48,232 nt of DNA, taken from the IMG/VR virus record IMGVR_UViG_3300035670_000339, positions 1 to 48,232 of that record; one strand, written 5' to 3'. This document shows, one piece after another, positions 32,466-40,154 of this stretch (position 1 is the first letter of the stretch; every line of letters starts with the position of its first letter). Below the pieces are notes generated by a model. The model made no database searches. It saw only the letters and a program-made list of their open reading frames with translations, and was not told where the DNA came from. The stretch comes from a virus. The position numbers were made by a program, and so were the translations under genes.

Positions 32466-32957
32466 TTAGATGTATAAAAATCTGTTTGGTATAAACCCGA
32501 ATGCTTTTCTATCGTTGGTTGAGAAACCAGTTAACATGAAGCATTCTTTGTTAGTAGACGAACCAATAACTTCAGTTGAACCTGGAGTTATATCCTTAAC
32601 AGGTGTAGTAGATAAATCCAATACAGAACCGTAAGTTGTGGATATTCCAATTGCAAACAACCTTCCGATATTGGTTGTGCTAACAACACTTGTGCTCCAA
32701 TCAGTTGAGAAGTCAATCTCAAGCTGTTGCCCACTAACAGGTCTTATATAACCTAATGAAGCAGTAGAAGTAGAAACAATCTCACATACTCCAAGAATTG
32801 TTCCAAGTGTAGAACCTGCTACAGTACTACAAGTAGCGTACAAATCCGATGATTTATACACCATATCTCCGGACTTTGCAAAACCTAATGCACCGGTTGA
32901 AGGAAAATGAGGAACCAAGAATTTATTTTGAACTTCACCTCTTAGACCAACTGCCAT
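32466..32957 (-). CDS. Ser/Thr-rich head decoration-like protein
   Basis: The 163-residue product starts MAVGLRGEVQNKFLVPHFPS. About a quarter of its residues are Ser or Thr, in runs such as IVSTSTASLGY and STDWSTSVVSTTN. Position between scaffold and capsid genes fits a decoration or stabilising protein. AAGGAGTG precedes ATG 32957. The Ser/Thr runs are possible O-glycosylation sites given the sugar cassette upstream (inference). Confidence 0.6.
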   Translation of the reverse strand: MAVGLRGEVQNKFLVPHFPSTGALGFAKSGDMVYKSSDLYATCSTVAGSTLGTILGVCEIVSTSTASLGYIRPVSGQQLEIDFSTDWSTSVVSTTNIGRLFAIGISTTYGSVLDLSTTPVKDITPGSTEVIGSSTNKECFMLTGFSTNDRKAFGFIPNRFLYI

Positions 32958-32989
32958 ATAAAACACACTCCTTTACATTTTAATTTTTA

Positions 32990-33694
32990 TTATGTTTTCA
33001 TAAGCTTGTGAAACTTTTCAGCATTCCAGCCTTTCTCAGGAAATAACTTTTGTAATCCTTCGAGGGCTTTTTTATCAGCTTCGTCAAGCGGATAAGGATT
33101 AGACGGGGAAGAAGCACCTGTAGAAGTTAATACCTTCTTGCTCTCTGCCGTCCTTCTAGCTATAGCTTGTTTTTGTTCTACATCTGTCTTTAGTTCGTTC
33201 ACTCTTACTTTTGCCGGCGTAATAAGATTTAAGGCATCCTCTATACTAAAATCAGGGTCTGCCTTCCTGTACTTGCGTACTTTTTCAACTATTTGCTTTT
33301 TATACTTTAGTACCTCAGGATTCTCGTCCGCATAATCCTGAATATCTTCAAGTATTTCCTGCTCAACCTTATCAATTCTAGGCATACTGCCAAGTAAGTC
33401 CTTTGCAAATTCTCCCATAAGCTCTGCAAAGTCCTCGTCATAGCCTCTTGATTTAACCTTTTCACGTATTTCTTCAAGCTTGTTTTTATTTTCAGATTCA
33501 AGCGTTTTTTCTTCAACTTCTCTCAAACGCTTTTCAAGCTCACGTCTACGTTTCTTTTCTTCAAGGTACTTATTAAGCGGAATCTTATCCTCTCGCTTTT
33601 GTTCTTCATGTTCTAGCATTGTTTCATTTGTTTCAATTACTTCACTTTCAAGCTGTTCATTTTCCATTACTTCCATGTTTTCATTATCAACCAT
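32990..33694 (-). CDS. Capsid scaffolding protein
   Basis: The 234-residue product is highly charged and helical: a Glu-rich N-terminus (MVDNENMEVMENEQLESEVI), a coiled coil (YLEEKKRRRELEKRLREVEE), a middle KIDKVEQEILEDIQDYADENP-like segment, and a C-terminus ending KGWNAEKFHKLMKT, suited to capsid binding. It lies immediately before the decoration and capsid genes. ATG 33694 is chosen because TTGGAGG precedes it by 9 bases. Confidence 0.75.
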   Translation of the reverse strand: MVDNENMEVMENEQLESEVIETNETMLEHEEQKREDKIPLNKYLEEKKRRRELEKRLREVEEKTLESENKNKLEEIREKVKSRGYDEDFAELMGEFAKDLLGSMPRIDKVEQEILEDIQDYADENPEVLKYKKQIVEKVRKYRKADPDFSIEDALNLITPAKVRVNELKTDVEQKQAIARRTAESKKVLTSTGASSPSNPYPLDEADKKALEGLQKLFPEKGWNAEKFHKLMKT

Positions 33695-33730
33695 ATATTC
33701 AAACCTCCAATTGTTAACCGGAATCACCGT

Positions 33731-33759
33731 AAAATAAAAAGCGTTTTCACATCAACGCT
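33731..33759 (-). terminator. Terminator ahead of the scaffold gene
   Basis: On the reverse strand AGCGTT (33754-33759) pairs with AACGCT (33740-33745) and is followed by TTTTTATTTT. It lies between the 33817-34119 gene and the scaffold, with only about 37 bases before the next start, so it is a partial block rather than the end of a unit. Confidence 0.65.
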
Positions 33760-33816
33760 CTAACTAGGATTTTTTACCGAGTTTACTCTCGTAGCTGTGT
33801 TTAACTTCACCAAGTT

Positions 33817-34119
33817 TTATTGTGGTATAGGTCTTCCAAATCTTCCACGCTTTATTTCAGGCTGTTTTATTACTTCTTCTTCCTGTGTATAGGTTACTTC
33901 CTGTTTATCTTGCTTAAGCCTTGCAACATCAATTGTATTTAAATCTGCATCTACTATAAGCAAAAGATCCTTATCTTTTAATTCTGCAATATATTTTGCA
34001 CGTCCTCCATATCCTCCGTCTAAAAGTCCAAAAGCAGGAAGCATATGCAATTTCTTTATACTTGCCGTCTTATAAGGATTATTTTCTATTTCCTTCTGAC
34101 TTCTTAAAAATTCCAACAT
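33817..34119 (-). CDS. Unrecognised protein between portal and scaffold
   Basis: The 100-residue product starts MLEFLRSQKEIENNPYKTAS, has IAELKDKDLLLIVDADLNTI in the middle and a basic tail. ATG 34119 follows GGGGGTGAG and overlaps the previous stop (ATGA). Likely a minor head or assembly factor by position. Confidence 0.5.
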   Translation of the reverse strand: MLEFLRSQKEIENNPYKTASIKKLHMLPAFGLLDGGYGGRAKYIAELKDKDLLLIVDADLNTIDVARLKQDKQEVTYTQEEEVIKQPEIKRGRFGRPIPQ

Positions 34120-34481
34120 CAACTCACCCCCTTTTCAAGCCTTGTATATTCAGGGAGTATTATTGACCTTTTTTCTCTTTCATCTTTCATAATGCTTTTT
34201 GCTGTTGCTCCTGTAGCATCAACATCATATCCGCTTGCTAAATATGTACTATAGGTTATCGGTGTCTTTGTAATAGTTCCGCAATGTTTGCATATAGCCT
34301 GCCCACCTTTAGCCCAATAAGCAAGCCTTTCACAACTTCCGCATACGGGAAGTTTTGTTAAAGGAAATCTTGCTTCAATCATAGTCATGCTTCGTATTTC
34401 TTCACTTGATAACACATGATTAAGATGTTTATTACCATTAAAGCAAACCTTTATAAGCTCATTATGCTCCCGGGTATCCAC
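34119..34481 (-). CDS. Zinc-ribbon protein downstream of portal
   Basis: The 120-residue product carries KLPVCGSCERLAYWAKGGQA, then ICKHCGTITK, giving two CxxC pairs (a zinc ribbon at about 47-68). GTG 34481 overlaps the portal gene end by 20 bases. Position suggests an accessory assembly role; no family is assigned. Confidence 0.6.
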   Translation of the reverse strand: MDTREHNELIKVCFNGNKHLNHVLSSEEIRSMTMIEARFPLTKLPVCGSCERLAYWAKGGQAICKHCGTITKTPITYSTYLASGYDVDATGATAKSIMKDEREKRSIILPEYTRLEKGVS

Positions 34482-36378
34482 TCATGCCACCCCCTCCCAT
34501 TGCAGGAAGATTGCTCATAAAAGGATTACCGTTCATACTAAGCTGTGCATTTGCATTCTGATACTGCATTTGTTCGCCTTGTCCGGGTTGTTGTGCCATT
34601 CCAGGCATAGGCTGTTGAAGTATAGTATCAAGTTCTTTGTCCTCTAAAGGAATACCAACAAATTTCTTTATCAAATCTCTTAATTCTTCATAGCTTAATA
34701 TAGGTCTAGGCTGTCCCATTGCATCAATTGTCTGCATCTGAGAAAACTTCTCTATCATCTGCCATAGGAAAGCTTTATTCTTAGGTAAGCCTGCACCGAT
34801 ATTTATTTCAATATCAAGGTCAACATTCTTTGTTATAGGTTCCCCAGTCTTATCATTAGTAAGTATCTCCCACTTAGGAAGTTCACCTTCCATACCACTT
34901 TCATTAAGTCCTTGCTTGTACTTAGTCATAAAATCTATAGTTGCCGGCTTCATAGCAGGAACCTTTGTTAAATCTCTAAAATCAATCCAAACATATTCAT
35001 CCTTATCCTCTGTAAGCCTAAAAGCTTTTGCTTCGCTATAGCTATCCATCATTATACCGAGGATATATTCACACATTTCCTGCAACGTTACCTGAAGTAT
35101 TTGCTTCTTTTGGTCTGTAGAGTTATTTCCCTGCTGTTGCTGTATAGTTGCTTCTGTCGCTGTGTTAGCAGAAGTAGCTCCTTGACCTATCATCAAATCA
35201 CTAAACCTTGTTACTCTTTGAGCTTCCTCATGTATTTGGCTAAGCAATCTCCACCAGGAATCATTAACAGTTCCCCAAGGAACATAATCAACAGCTTTAT
35301 TTGTGCTAAGTCTTGCAGGTCTAGGCTCAAAACTATTCTCGTCAAAGTCTTCCAAATCAACTTCACTGTCAGGGTCAAATAATATCAAATGAGGTCTAGC
35401 GGCAATTCTTATCTTGTCGTATAGGTCATTCAATAGATTATTAAGAGGTTCAAGCAGCTTACCGTCTCCAAATCCCCAAAGCCTACCTTCCACCGGATAA
35501 AGCACAGTTATAAAGTAAGGATATTTATTATTAACATACTGATAATAAGGCTTATGCTCAAACGCTTTACCCTTTTGATTAGTTTTTCTATCTCCATCCT
35601 TGTGAGAATCGTAAAGCAATACACCGCAAGCCGTAAACTCTAATAGCCTTAATAATCCTTTATGCCTACACCATAGCTGTATAAGCGTTGCTCCGTCTTC
35701 GTCATCCTCTGTTGTATCCTCTTTAAATACTACGGTATCCTCAATATAAAATTCTCCGTAATCTATTGCATCCGCTTTCTCTTCCCCGTATATATCAATA
35801 AATTGTGTCTTACTAAGTCTTATTGCTTCTGCAATATACTCAGCTTCCTGAAGCCTTAAAACGTCTTTTATCTTACCGTCTATAAATATCCTATTAAGAG
35901 GAACACAGGTTATCTTTGTAAGTCCAAAACCACTTATAGCATCAGGCTCAAAATGTACTTTAAGCACAGCATTTCCAAATTTAATCCTTCTTCTCTCATG
36001 CTGGTCAAGTACTTTCTTTATATAGTTTTTCCTGAGAGTAAATTCAAGCCCAACTCTTGCAAACTCTGAATAGTTAGCATCGGAAGGGCTTTCTCCTCTT
36101 GTCATTACTGCAATATTCTGGTCGATTATATTAGCTACTTGTCCCTCAATGTTGGCATTCATTATATTTATCCTGGTGTTAGGTCTGCCATCTACCTTAT
36201 CCTGCTCACCTTGATAAGCAATCTCTATCTTTTCCCACTCGTCATATAAGTCGGTTAAATGCCCTTTATTTGTATTTATCTTAGATATATAATCGTTAAC
36301 CATCTTCATTTCGTCTTCGTTCATAAACTTATCACGCCGATAAGTCTTATCTTGCTTAGATATAACCTTTTTCGCCAT
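34462..36378 (-). CDS. Portal protein (P22-like group)
   Basis: The 638-residue product forms the dodecameric DNA gate. Recognisable segments include RPNTRINIMNANIEGQVANI, RRRIKFGNAVLKVHFEPDAI, GRLWGFGDGKLLEPLNNLLN and ATSANTATEATIQQQQGNNS (the usual glutamine-rich helix region). The C-terminal tail is Gln/Met/Gly-rich. It is separated from terL by about 9.6 kb, which is unusual. ATG 36378 follows GAAGGTGAG. Confidence 0.8.
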   Translation of the reverse strand: MAKKVISKQDKTYRRDKFMNEDEMKMVNDYISKINTNKGHLTDLYDEWEKIEIAYQGEQDKVDGRPNTRINIMNANIEGQVANIIDQNIAVMTRGESPSDANYSEFARVGLEFTLRKNYIKKVLDQHERRRIKFGNAVLKVHFEPDAISGFGLTKITCVPLNRIFIDGKIKDVLRLQEAEYIAEAIRLSKTQFIDIYGEEKADAIDYGEFYIEDTVVFKEDTTEDDEDGATLIQLWCRHKGLLRLLEFTACGVLLYDSHKDGDRKTNQKGKAFEHKPYYQYVNNKYPYFITVLYPVEGRLWGFGDGKLLEPLNNLLNDLYDKIRIAARPHLILFDPDSEVDLEDFDENSFEPRPARLSTNKAVDYVPWGTVNDSWWRLLSQIHEEAQRVTRFSDLMIGQGATSANTATEATIQQQQGNNSTDQKKQILQVTLQEMCEYILGIMMDSYSEAKAFRLTEDKDEYVWIDFRDLTKVPAMKPATIDFMTKYKQGLNESGMEGELPKWEILTNDKTGEPITKNVDLDIEINIGAGLPKNKAFLWQMIEKFSQMQTIDAMGQPRPILSYEELRDLIKKFVGIPLEDKELDTILQQPMPGMAQQPGQGEQMQYQNANAQLSMNGNPFMSNLPAMGGGGMSGYPGA

Positions 36379-36406
36379 TTACTCACCTTCTCTCGAAAAA
36401 TTGGCA

Positions 36407-36440
36407 ATAAAAAAAGCCACCTCGAATTTAATCGGGTGGC
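36407..36440 (-). terminator. Terminator between sugar cassette and portal
   Basis: On the reverse strand GCCACC (36435-36440) pairs with GGTGGC (36416-36421) and is followed by TTTTTTTATT. It marks the end of the inserted cassette; portal expression requires read-through. Confidence 0.75.
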
Positions 36441-36452
36441 ATCAATGTGCTC

Positions 36453-36629
36453 TTATTGTTTGCTATGTATTATATAATTCTTCTTGCATGAAGGACATCT
36501 AACATCAATCTCAACATCGGAAGTCTTATTATAACTACTGCTCTTTTCAATCGTTAGATTGTCAGTATTATTAATTCCTATCATCCTAATCTTACAGTAT
36601 GGGCAATATAGCTTATTAGGTCTATTCAT
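36453..36629 (-). CDS. Com-like zinc-ribbon small protein
   Basis: ATG 36629 follows AAGGTGAATAAAG and gives 58 residues, with KLYCPYCKIRM near the start and VRCPSCKKNYIIH near the end. Two CxxC pairs about 35 residues apart resemble Mu Com-type zinc ribbons. It overlaps the preceding gene by 8 bases, inside the operon. It may regulate translation or bind RNA (inference). Confidence 0.6.
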   Translation of the reverse strand: MNRPNKLYCPYCKIRMIGINNTDNLTIEKSSSYNKTSDVEIDVRCPSCKKNYIIHSKQ

Positions 36630-36840
36630 ATTCTTTATTCACCTTTCTAAATTTGCCTGCACTTTTACTTAATAATCCTTCATGATTACGATACTTCTCA
36701 TATGGGTCTATTTTATCTTCTAACGCTTCTTTTTCTGTCGGACAATATAAAACTATGCCCAGCATAATAAAAACGCTTACAAGTGAAATGAACAACGCTA
36801 CAAGAGAAATCACGATAGATACTATGCTTGTGTCACTCAT
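36622..36840 (-). CDS. Single-pass membrane protein at the end of the sugar cassette
   Basis: The 72-residue product starts MSDTSIVSIVISLVALFISL. A strongly hydrophobic helix (about 5-32) is followed by a charged cytoplasmic-type tail. Its start overlaps the upstream gene by 8 bases, so it is part of the cassette. It could anchor the sugar enzymes; no family is recognised. Confidence 0.55.
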   Translation of the reverse strand: MSDTSIVSIVISLVALFISLVSVFIMLGIVLYCPTEKEALEDKIDPYEKYRNHEGLLSKSAGKFRKVNKEYE

Positions 36841-37537
36841 TTAAATTTACCTCCGCTACAATATCTACTAATTTGCTTCTGAATTGATTCCTAAGGATAT
36901 TAGCATTGCTTGTTATGCAATGTCCACCTTTCTTTCCTTCCGGTGGGATTAATATGTATCTGCAATATTGAGGCATTCCCATATCAGAGTATAAAGCGTT
37001 ATAGCATCCGTTATAAGCATTTACCTTGCTAAACTCCATTCCTATGCCTTTGCATACATCATTTACATATCTGGCATATTCAATCATAAGCCCGTAGTTT
37101 GTAGTAGACTGTAGCTTTAAAAATTCTGTATGCTCAGAAGCTTCAAGCACATATGGAAGCTTTCCGGCTTGTACAAAGAAATCATAAGCAATCCTATTGT
37201 ATCCTCCGATAAATACCTGCCATTTGCTTATGCTTGTAGTAAGGTCAGGATGTTTACCTTCTATAGGCACATGAACAGCATCCTTAAGCTTAGATGTGGT
37301 TCCAACAGCTACAGTAGAAAATATTATCTTTGCTTTAGCTTTAAACTTCTGCTGATATTCTGAAACTATTTCAATAAAATTATCCGAATAAGGTATAGTA
37401 ACAAGCATTACATCATATTCTTCAAACTCTCTAGCCTCATAATCAATATCAACACAATCTATTAAATGAACATTGGAGTAAACATTATATATAGCCTGTC
37501 CTATCTGTCCTTTACTGCCTATCAATACACATTTCAT
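36833..37537 (-). CDS. Miniature UDP-sugar-dehydrogenase-like protein
   Basis: The 234-residue product has a Rossmann start MKCVLIGSKGQIGQAI, then DVMLVTIPYSDNF, and IIFSTVAVGTT. The central-domain helix LEASEHTEFLKLQSTTNYGL (Lys141) and PPEGKKGGHCITSN (Cys207) match the catalytic Lys and GGHC Cys of UDP-glucose/UDP-ManNAc dehydrogenases. Family members usually exceed 400 residues; here the C-terminal sugar-nucleotide domain is missing and the NAD domain is compressed. The role may be sugar oxidation, or a derived function. ATGA overlap with neuA. Confidence 0.6.
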   Translation of the reverse strand: MKCVLIGSKGQIGQAIYNVYSNVHLIDCVDIDYEAREFEEYDVMLVTIPYSDNFIEIVSEYQQKFKAKAKIIFSTVAVGTTSKLKDAVHVPIEGKHPDLTTSISKWQVFIGGYNRIAYDFFVQAGKLPYVLEASEHTEFLKLQSTTNYGLMIEYARYVNDVCKGIGMEFSKVNAYNGCYNALYSDMGMPQYCRYILIPPEGKKGGHCITSNANILRNQFRSKLVDIVAEVNLNE

Positions 37538-38154
37538 ACTTGACCTCCTCGGGCTCTATATTCCAACAAAGCTTCTGCAATCCTCATATCATCCATAGTA
37601 TCAATATCAATACTACGGCTTAATGGCATTTCAAACTCAATTACAGTATTATCCCATAGTTTACCTTGTTCTATAAGTTCACGTTTAGCAATAAAAATTG
37701 CACCATTACGTTGAAAGTGTTTTTCGCTAGTGTGTTTGTCATATACTTTGTCTTTGTGTTTAATGCCTATGTAATAACCGCTATAAAGACTGTTTGCGCC
37801 TGATTCTTCAAATATTTTTATAGCATTGTCTATGTCTTTTGTTGTGCGTAATGGTGATGTAGGTTGTAACAATACCACAACATCAACATATATGTGGTTT
37901 TTAGATTCATAATGCCTTATGGCATCCTTAACAACATCTATCATAGGAGTGTCGTCTTGACACAAGTCACTTGGTCTTTTGTGAACGTAGTATCTTCCAA
38001 TATACTTTTCAATATCAGTTGATATCACATAATCGTCAATGTATTCAGAATTCAAGAAAGTCCACTCAATCAATGGCTTACCTGCTATTGGATATATATT
38101 CTTATCCTTTATTCCTTTGCTACCTGCTCTTGCCGGAATTATTCCAAGTATCAT
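37534..38154 (-). CDS. neuA: CMP-nonulosonic acid (sialic acid) synthetase, NeuA-like
   Basis: The 206-residue enzyme would couple a nonulosonic acid to CTP, forming the CMP-activated sugar. Diagnostic motifs are IPARAGSKGIKDKN (6-19), LLQPTSPLR (95-103), QRNGAIFIA (148-156) and SIDIDTMDDM (181-190, metal-binding acids). A lipopolysaccharide KdsB-type enzyme is less likely by these motifs. AAGGAGAGG precedes ATG 38154. It is coupled to a 53-residue ORF upstream and the dehydrogenase-like gene downstream. Confidence 0.85.
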   Translation of the reverse strand: MILGIIPARAGSKGIKDKNIYPIAGKPLIEWTFLNSEYIDDYVISTDIEKYIGRYYVHKRPSDLCQDDTPMIDVVKDAIRHYESKNHIYVDVVVLLQPTSPLRTTKDIDNAIKIFEESGANSLYSGYYIGIKHKDKVYDKHTSEKHFQRNGAIFIAKRELIEQGKLWDNTVIEFEMPLSRSIDIDTMDDMRIAEALLEYRARGGQV

Positions 38155-38281
38155 AATCCTCTCCTTGACCAATCTTAAATAAATAATAATTGTCATCTAC
38201 ATATCTTATATATTCATTAAATTTTCTTTGTTCATCAGTCATATGAGTGCTTGCAATATTCAAACAATTATTATCGTTCAT
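38120..38281 (-). CDS. 53-residue ORF between neuC and neuA
   Basis: ATG 38281 follows GGAGGTT and overlaps the neuC stop (ATGA). The product begins MNDNNCLNIASTHMTDEQRK and overlaps the neuA start by 35 bases. The coupled junction argues for translation. No family is recognised. Confidence 0.45.
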   Translation of the reverse strand: MNDNNCLNIASTHMTDEQRKFNEYIRYVDDNYYLFKIGQGEDYDTWNNSGKSR

Positions 38282-39306
38282 AGTTCAACCTCCGCTAAGA
38301 TATTTACAATCTTCTCGGAAGCTGTTCCATCGCCGAAGTAGTTAGAAGGTTTATAAGTTTCATGTTCTTGCTTTGCCATAGACCCGACAATCATATTAAA
38401 ATTAAGGTCTGAGCATAAAACATTGCAATCCATTTCTCTTTGAAACTGTCTACTCCCAACAATAACCGAAGGTGTTCCAAGGAAAGAAGCTTCTTTTATA
38501 AATGAACTACTGTTGCCTACACACATTTTTGCATTGTGTATAAGCCTTGCATATTTATAAGTCGGTACATTCTTTTGAAACTCCCAATTTGTACTATGCA
38601 ATTTATGTAATATATCCATATGCCCAGCATCTACGTTTGGATTTATCCATATTTTTTTAGTATTAAAGCAATTGCAAGCATCAATTATAGGTTTAATATC
38701 CTCAGATTCAGTTGTATTAGGATGAAATAACACCAAGATATGTCCATTAATTAGTCTGGATTCTTGACGAATTTCTTTTATATAATCTAAAGCCGTTGAA
38801 CCTACTGTAAAAACTCCACCCAAATTACCCCAAGCTCTACCTGTTATATTACATACTTTATCTTTAGCCATCTTTGTAACGGGAAAATGAATGTCAGCTA
38901 ATGTAGTTATAGCATTCCTTACCTTATCGTCTATACAGCCTGTTACCTCTCCACCTTCCGTATGTGCAAGCGGTATATTCATATAAGCTGCTGCTTGTGC
39001 TACAGCTAATACTTCATATCTATCGCCATGCACAAGCACTATGTCAGGCTTAAGCCTTTGCAATTCCATAGATACTTTTGTAAGCAATATTCCAGTTGTT
39101 AATGCCATGCTTTCGTGGTCATCAGCATTGATTAAGCATTGTATTCTTGAAGCTACAGGATATTCTACATCAGCATTATAAAAAGACGCTCCTAGAATCA
39201 ATTGTAATTCTAGTGCGTCGTGTTCTTTTATTGCTTTACATACGCTTCGTAATCTTCCCCAGTTTGCTCTGCTCCCTGCAAAAACGGCTATTTTTCTTGT
39301 GCTCAT
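38278..39306 (-). CDS. neuC: Hydrolysing UDP-GlcNAc 2-epimerase, NeuC-like
   Basis: The 342-residue enzyme would release a 2-epimerised sugar (ManNAc or its 2,4-diacetamido analogue) from a UDP-sugar, the entry step of nonulosonic acid synthesis. Signatures are FAGSRANWGRL (9-19), VLVHGDRYEVLA (91-102), AHTEGGEVTGCIDDKVRNAI (114-133), ADIHFP (137-142) and CVGNSSSFIKEASFLGTPSV near the C-terminus. Length is near the family's usual 370. AAGGAGATGCCT precedes ATG 39306. Confidence 0.85.
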   Translation of the reverse strand: MSTRKIAVFAGSRANWGRLRSVCKAIKEHDALELQLILGASFYNADVEYPVASRIQCLINADDHESMALTTGILLTKVSMELQRLKPDIVLVHGDRYEVLAVAQAAAYMNIPLAHTEGGEVTGCIDDKVRNAITTLADIHFPVTKMAKDKVCNITGRAWGNLGGVFTVGSTALDYIKEIRQESRLINGHILVLFHPNTTESEDIKPIIDACNCFNTKKIWINPNVDAGHMDILHKLHSTNWEFQKNVPTYKYARLIHNAKMCVGNSSSFIKEASFLGTPSVIVGSRQFQREMDCNVLCSDLNFNMIVGSMAKQEHETYKPSNYFGDGTASEKIVNILAEVEL

Positions 39307-39323
39307 AGGCATCTCCTTTATTT

Positions 39324-40154
39324 TTAATAGCTCCAATTTCTAAGCCAATAATCTATTTCGTTCATGCTTGCAACACACGCTACAGCGTTTTGCTTTAGAA
39401 TAGCAAGCTCTTTATTCTTCTTGTCTATTCCATCTTCCATCTGCTTTAATCTATTGTCTAATTCTTTCTTTCGATTCTTCATCTTTAACCTTACTTGATT
39501 GTCTGTTTCAAAGCCGTATAATCCGGCATTCTTCATTAAATCAGATTCGGGTGGTAAATAAAATTTAATCCCTAATCCTTCTGCAATACCTATAAAATAT
39601 TCACATGACGGTCTTTGAGCTTGATATTCCGAATTAGTAGCCATGTCAACACCATATATATGGATCTCTTTATATCCCATATACATTGCCATAGCTATCA
39701 TCCAAGATATGCTATTCGTAAAATACTTATATCCTATATATCCTTTATCTTGCATCCATTGCATTATCTCATCCTTAGGAAATCTAATGCTTGGCGGAAT
39801 ATCATCGTAATGCTCCCACATATACACAGGCACCGGACAATTCTTTAAAAAGTTTTGATGTTCTGCGTTATTCTTACTAGGCGAATCTTTGCTATGTATT
39901 TCAAACCATCTATCTGCTCTTGTGCCTGGAGTCTTTTGCATATACTTATAAAACTCATTCAAGCACCATATCTCTGCATCTGCATCCTGCCAAGGCGTTA
40001 AATTCCAATTAGGTGCAAATCCCACGATATAACACTTGTCCTTGAATCGCCTATATTCAGGCTTCATTTCATTTACTTCTATTACTTTCTCGTTTGATTC
40101 TTCTGATATGTCCTGCATAGCTTCCGTATAAGTTTTGGGCTCTTCGTTACTCAT
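39324..40154 (-). CDS. DUF115/GT42-like protein, candidate sialyl-type transferase
   Basis: The 276-residue product has KCYIVGFAPNWN near residue 40, WCLNEFYKY, then YFTNSISWMIAMAMYMGYKE followed by IHIYGVDM, and GLGIKFYLPPESDLMKNAGL. This order (GxxPS-like start, substrate loop, helix plus IYGVD strand, IKxYxxPxS) resembles both MptE/DUF115 proteins and GT42 sialyltransferases. Next to neuB, neuC and neuA, transfer of the CMP-activated sugar is an attractive but unproven role. The C-terminal coiled coil (KKELDNRLKQMEDGIDKKNK) is extra. Its ATG overlaps the neuB stop (ATGA). Confidence 0.6.
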   Translation of the reverse strand: MSNEEPKTYTEAMQDISEESNEKVIEVNEMKPEYRRFKDKCYIVGFAPNWNLTPWQDADAEIWCLNEFYKYMQKTPGTRADRWFEIHSKDSPSKNNAEHQNFLKNCPVPVYMWEHYDDIPPSIRFPKDEIMQWMQDKGYIGYKYFTNSISWMIAMAMYMGYKEIHIYGVDMATNSEYQAQRPSCEYFIGIAEGLGIKFYLPPESDLMKNAGLYGFETDNQVRLKMKNRKKELDNRLKQMEDGIDKKNKELAILKQNAVACVASMNEIDYWLRNWSY

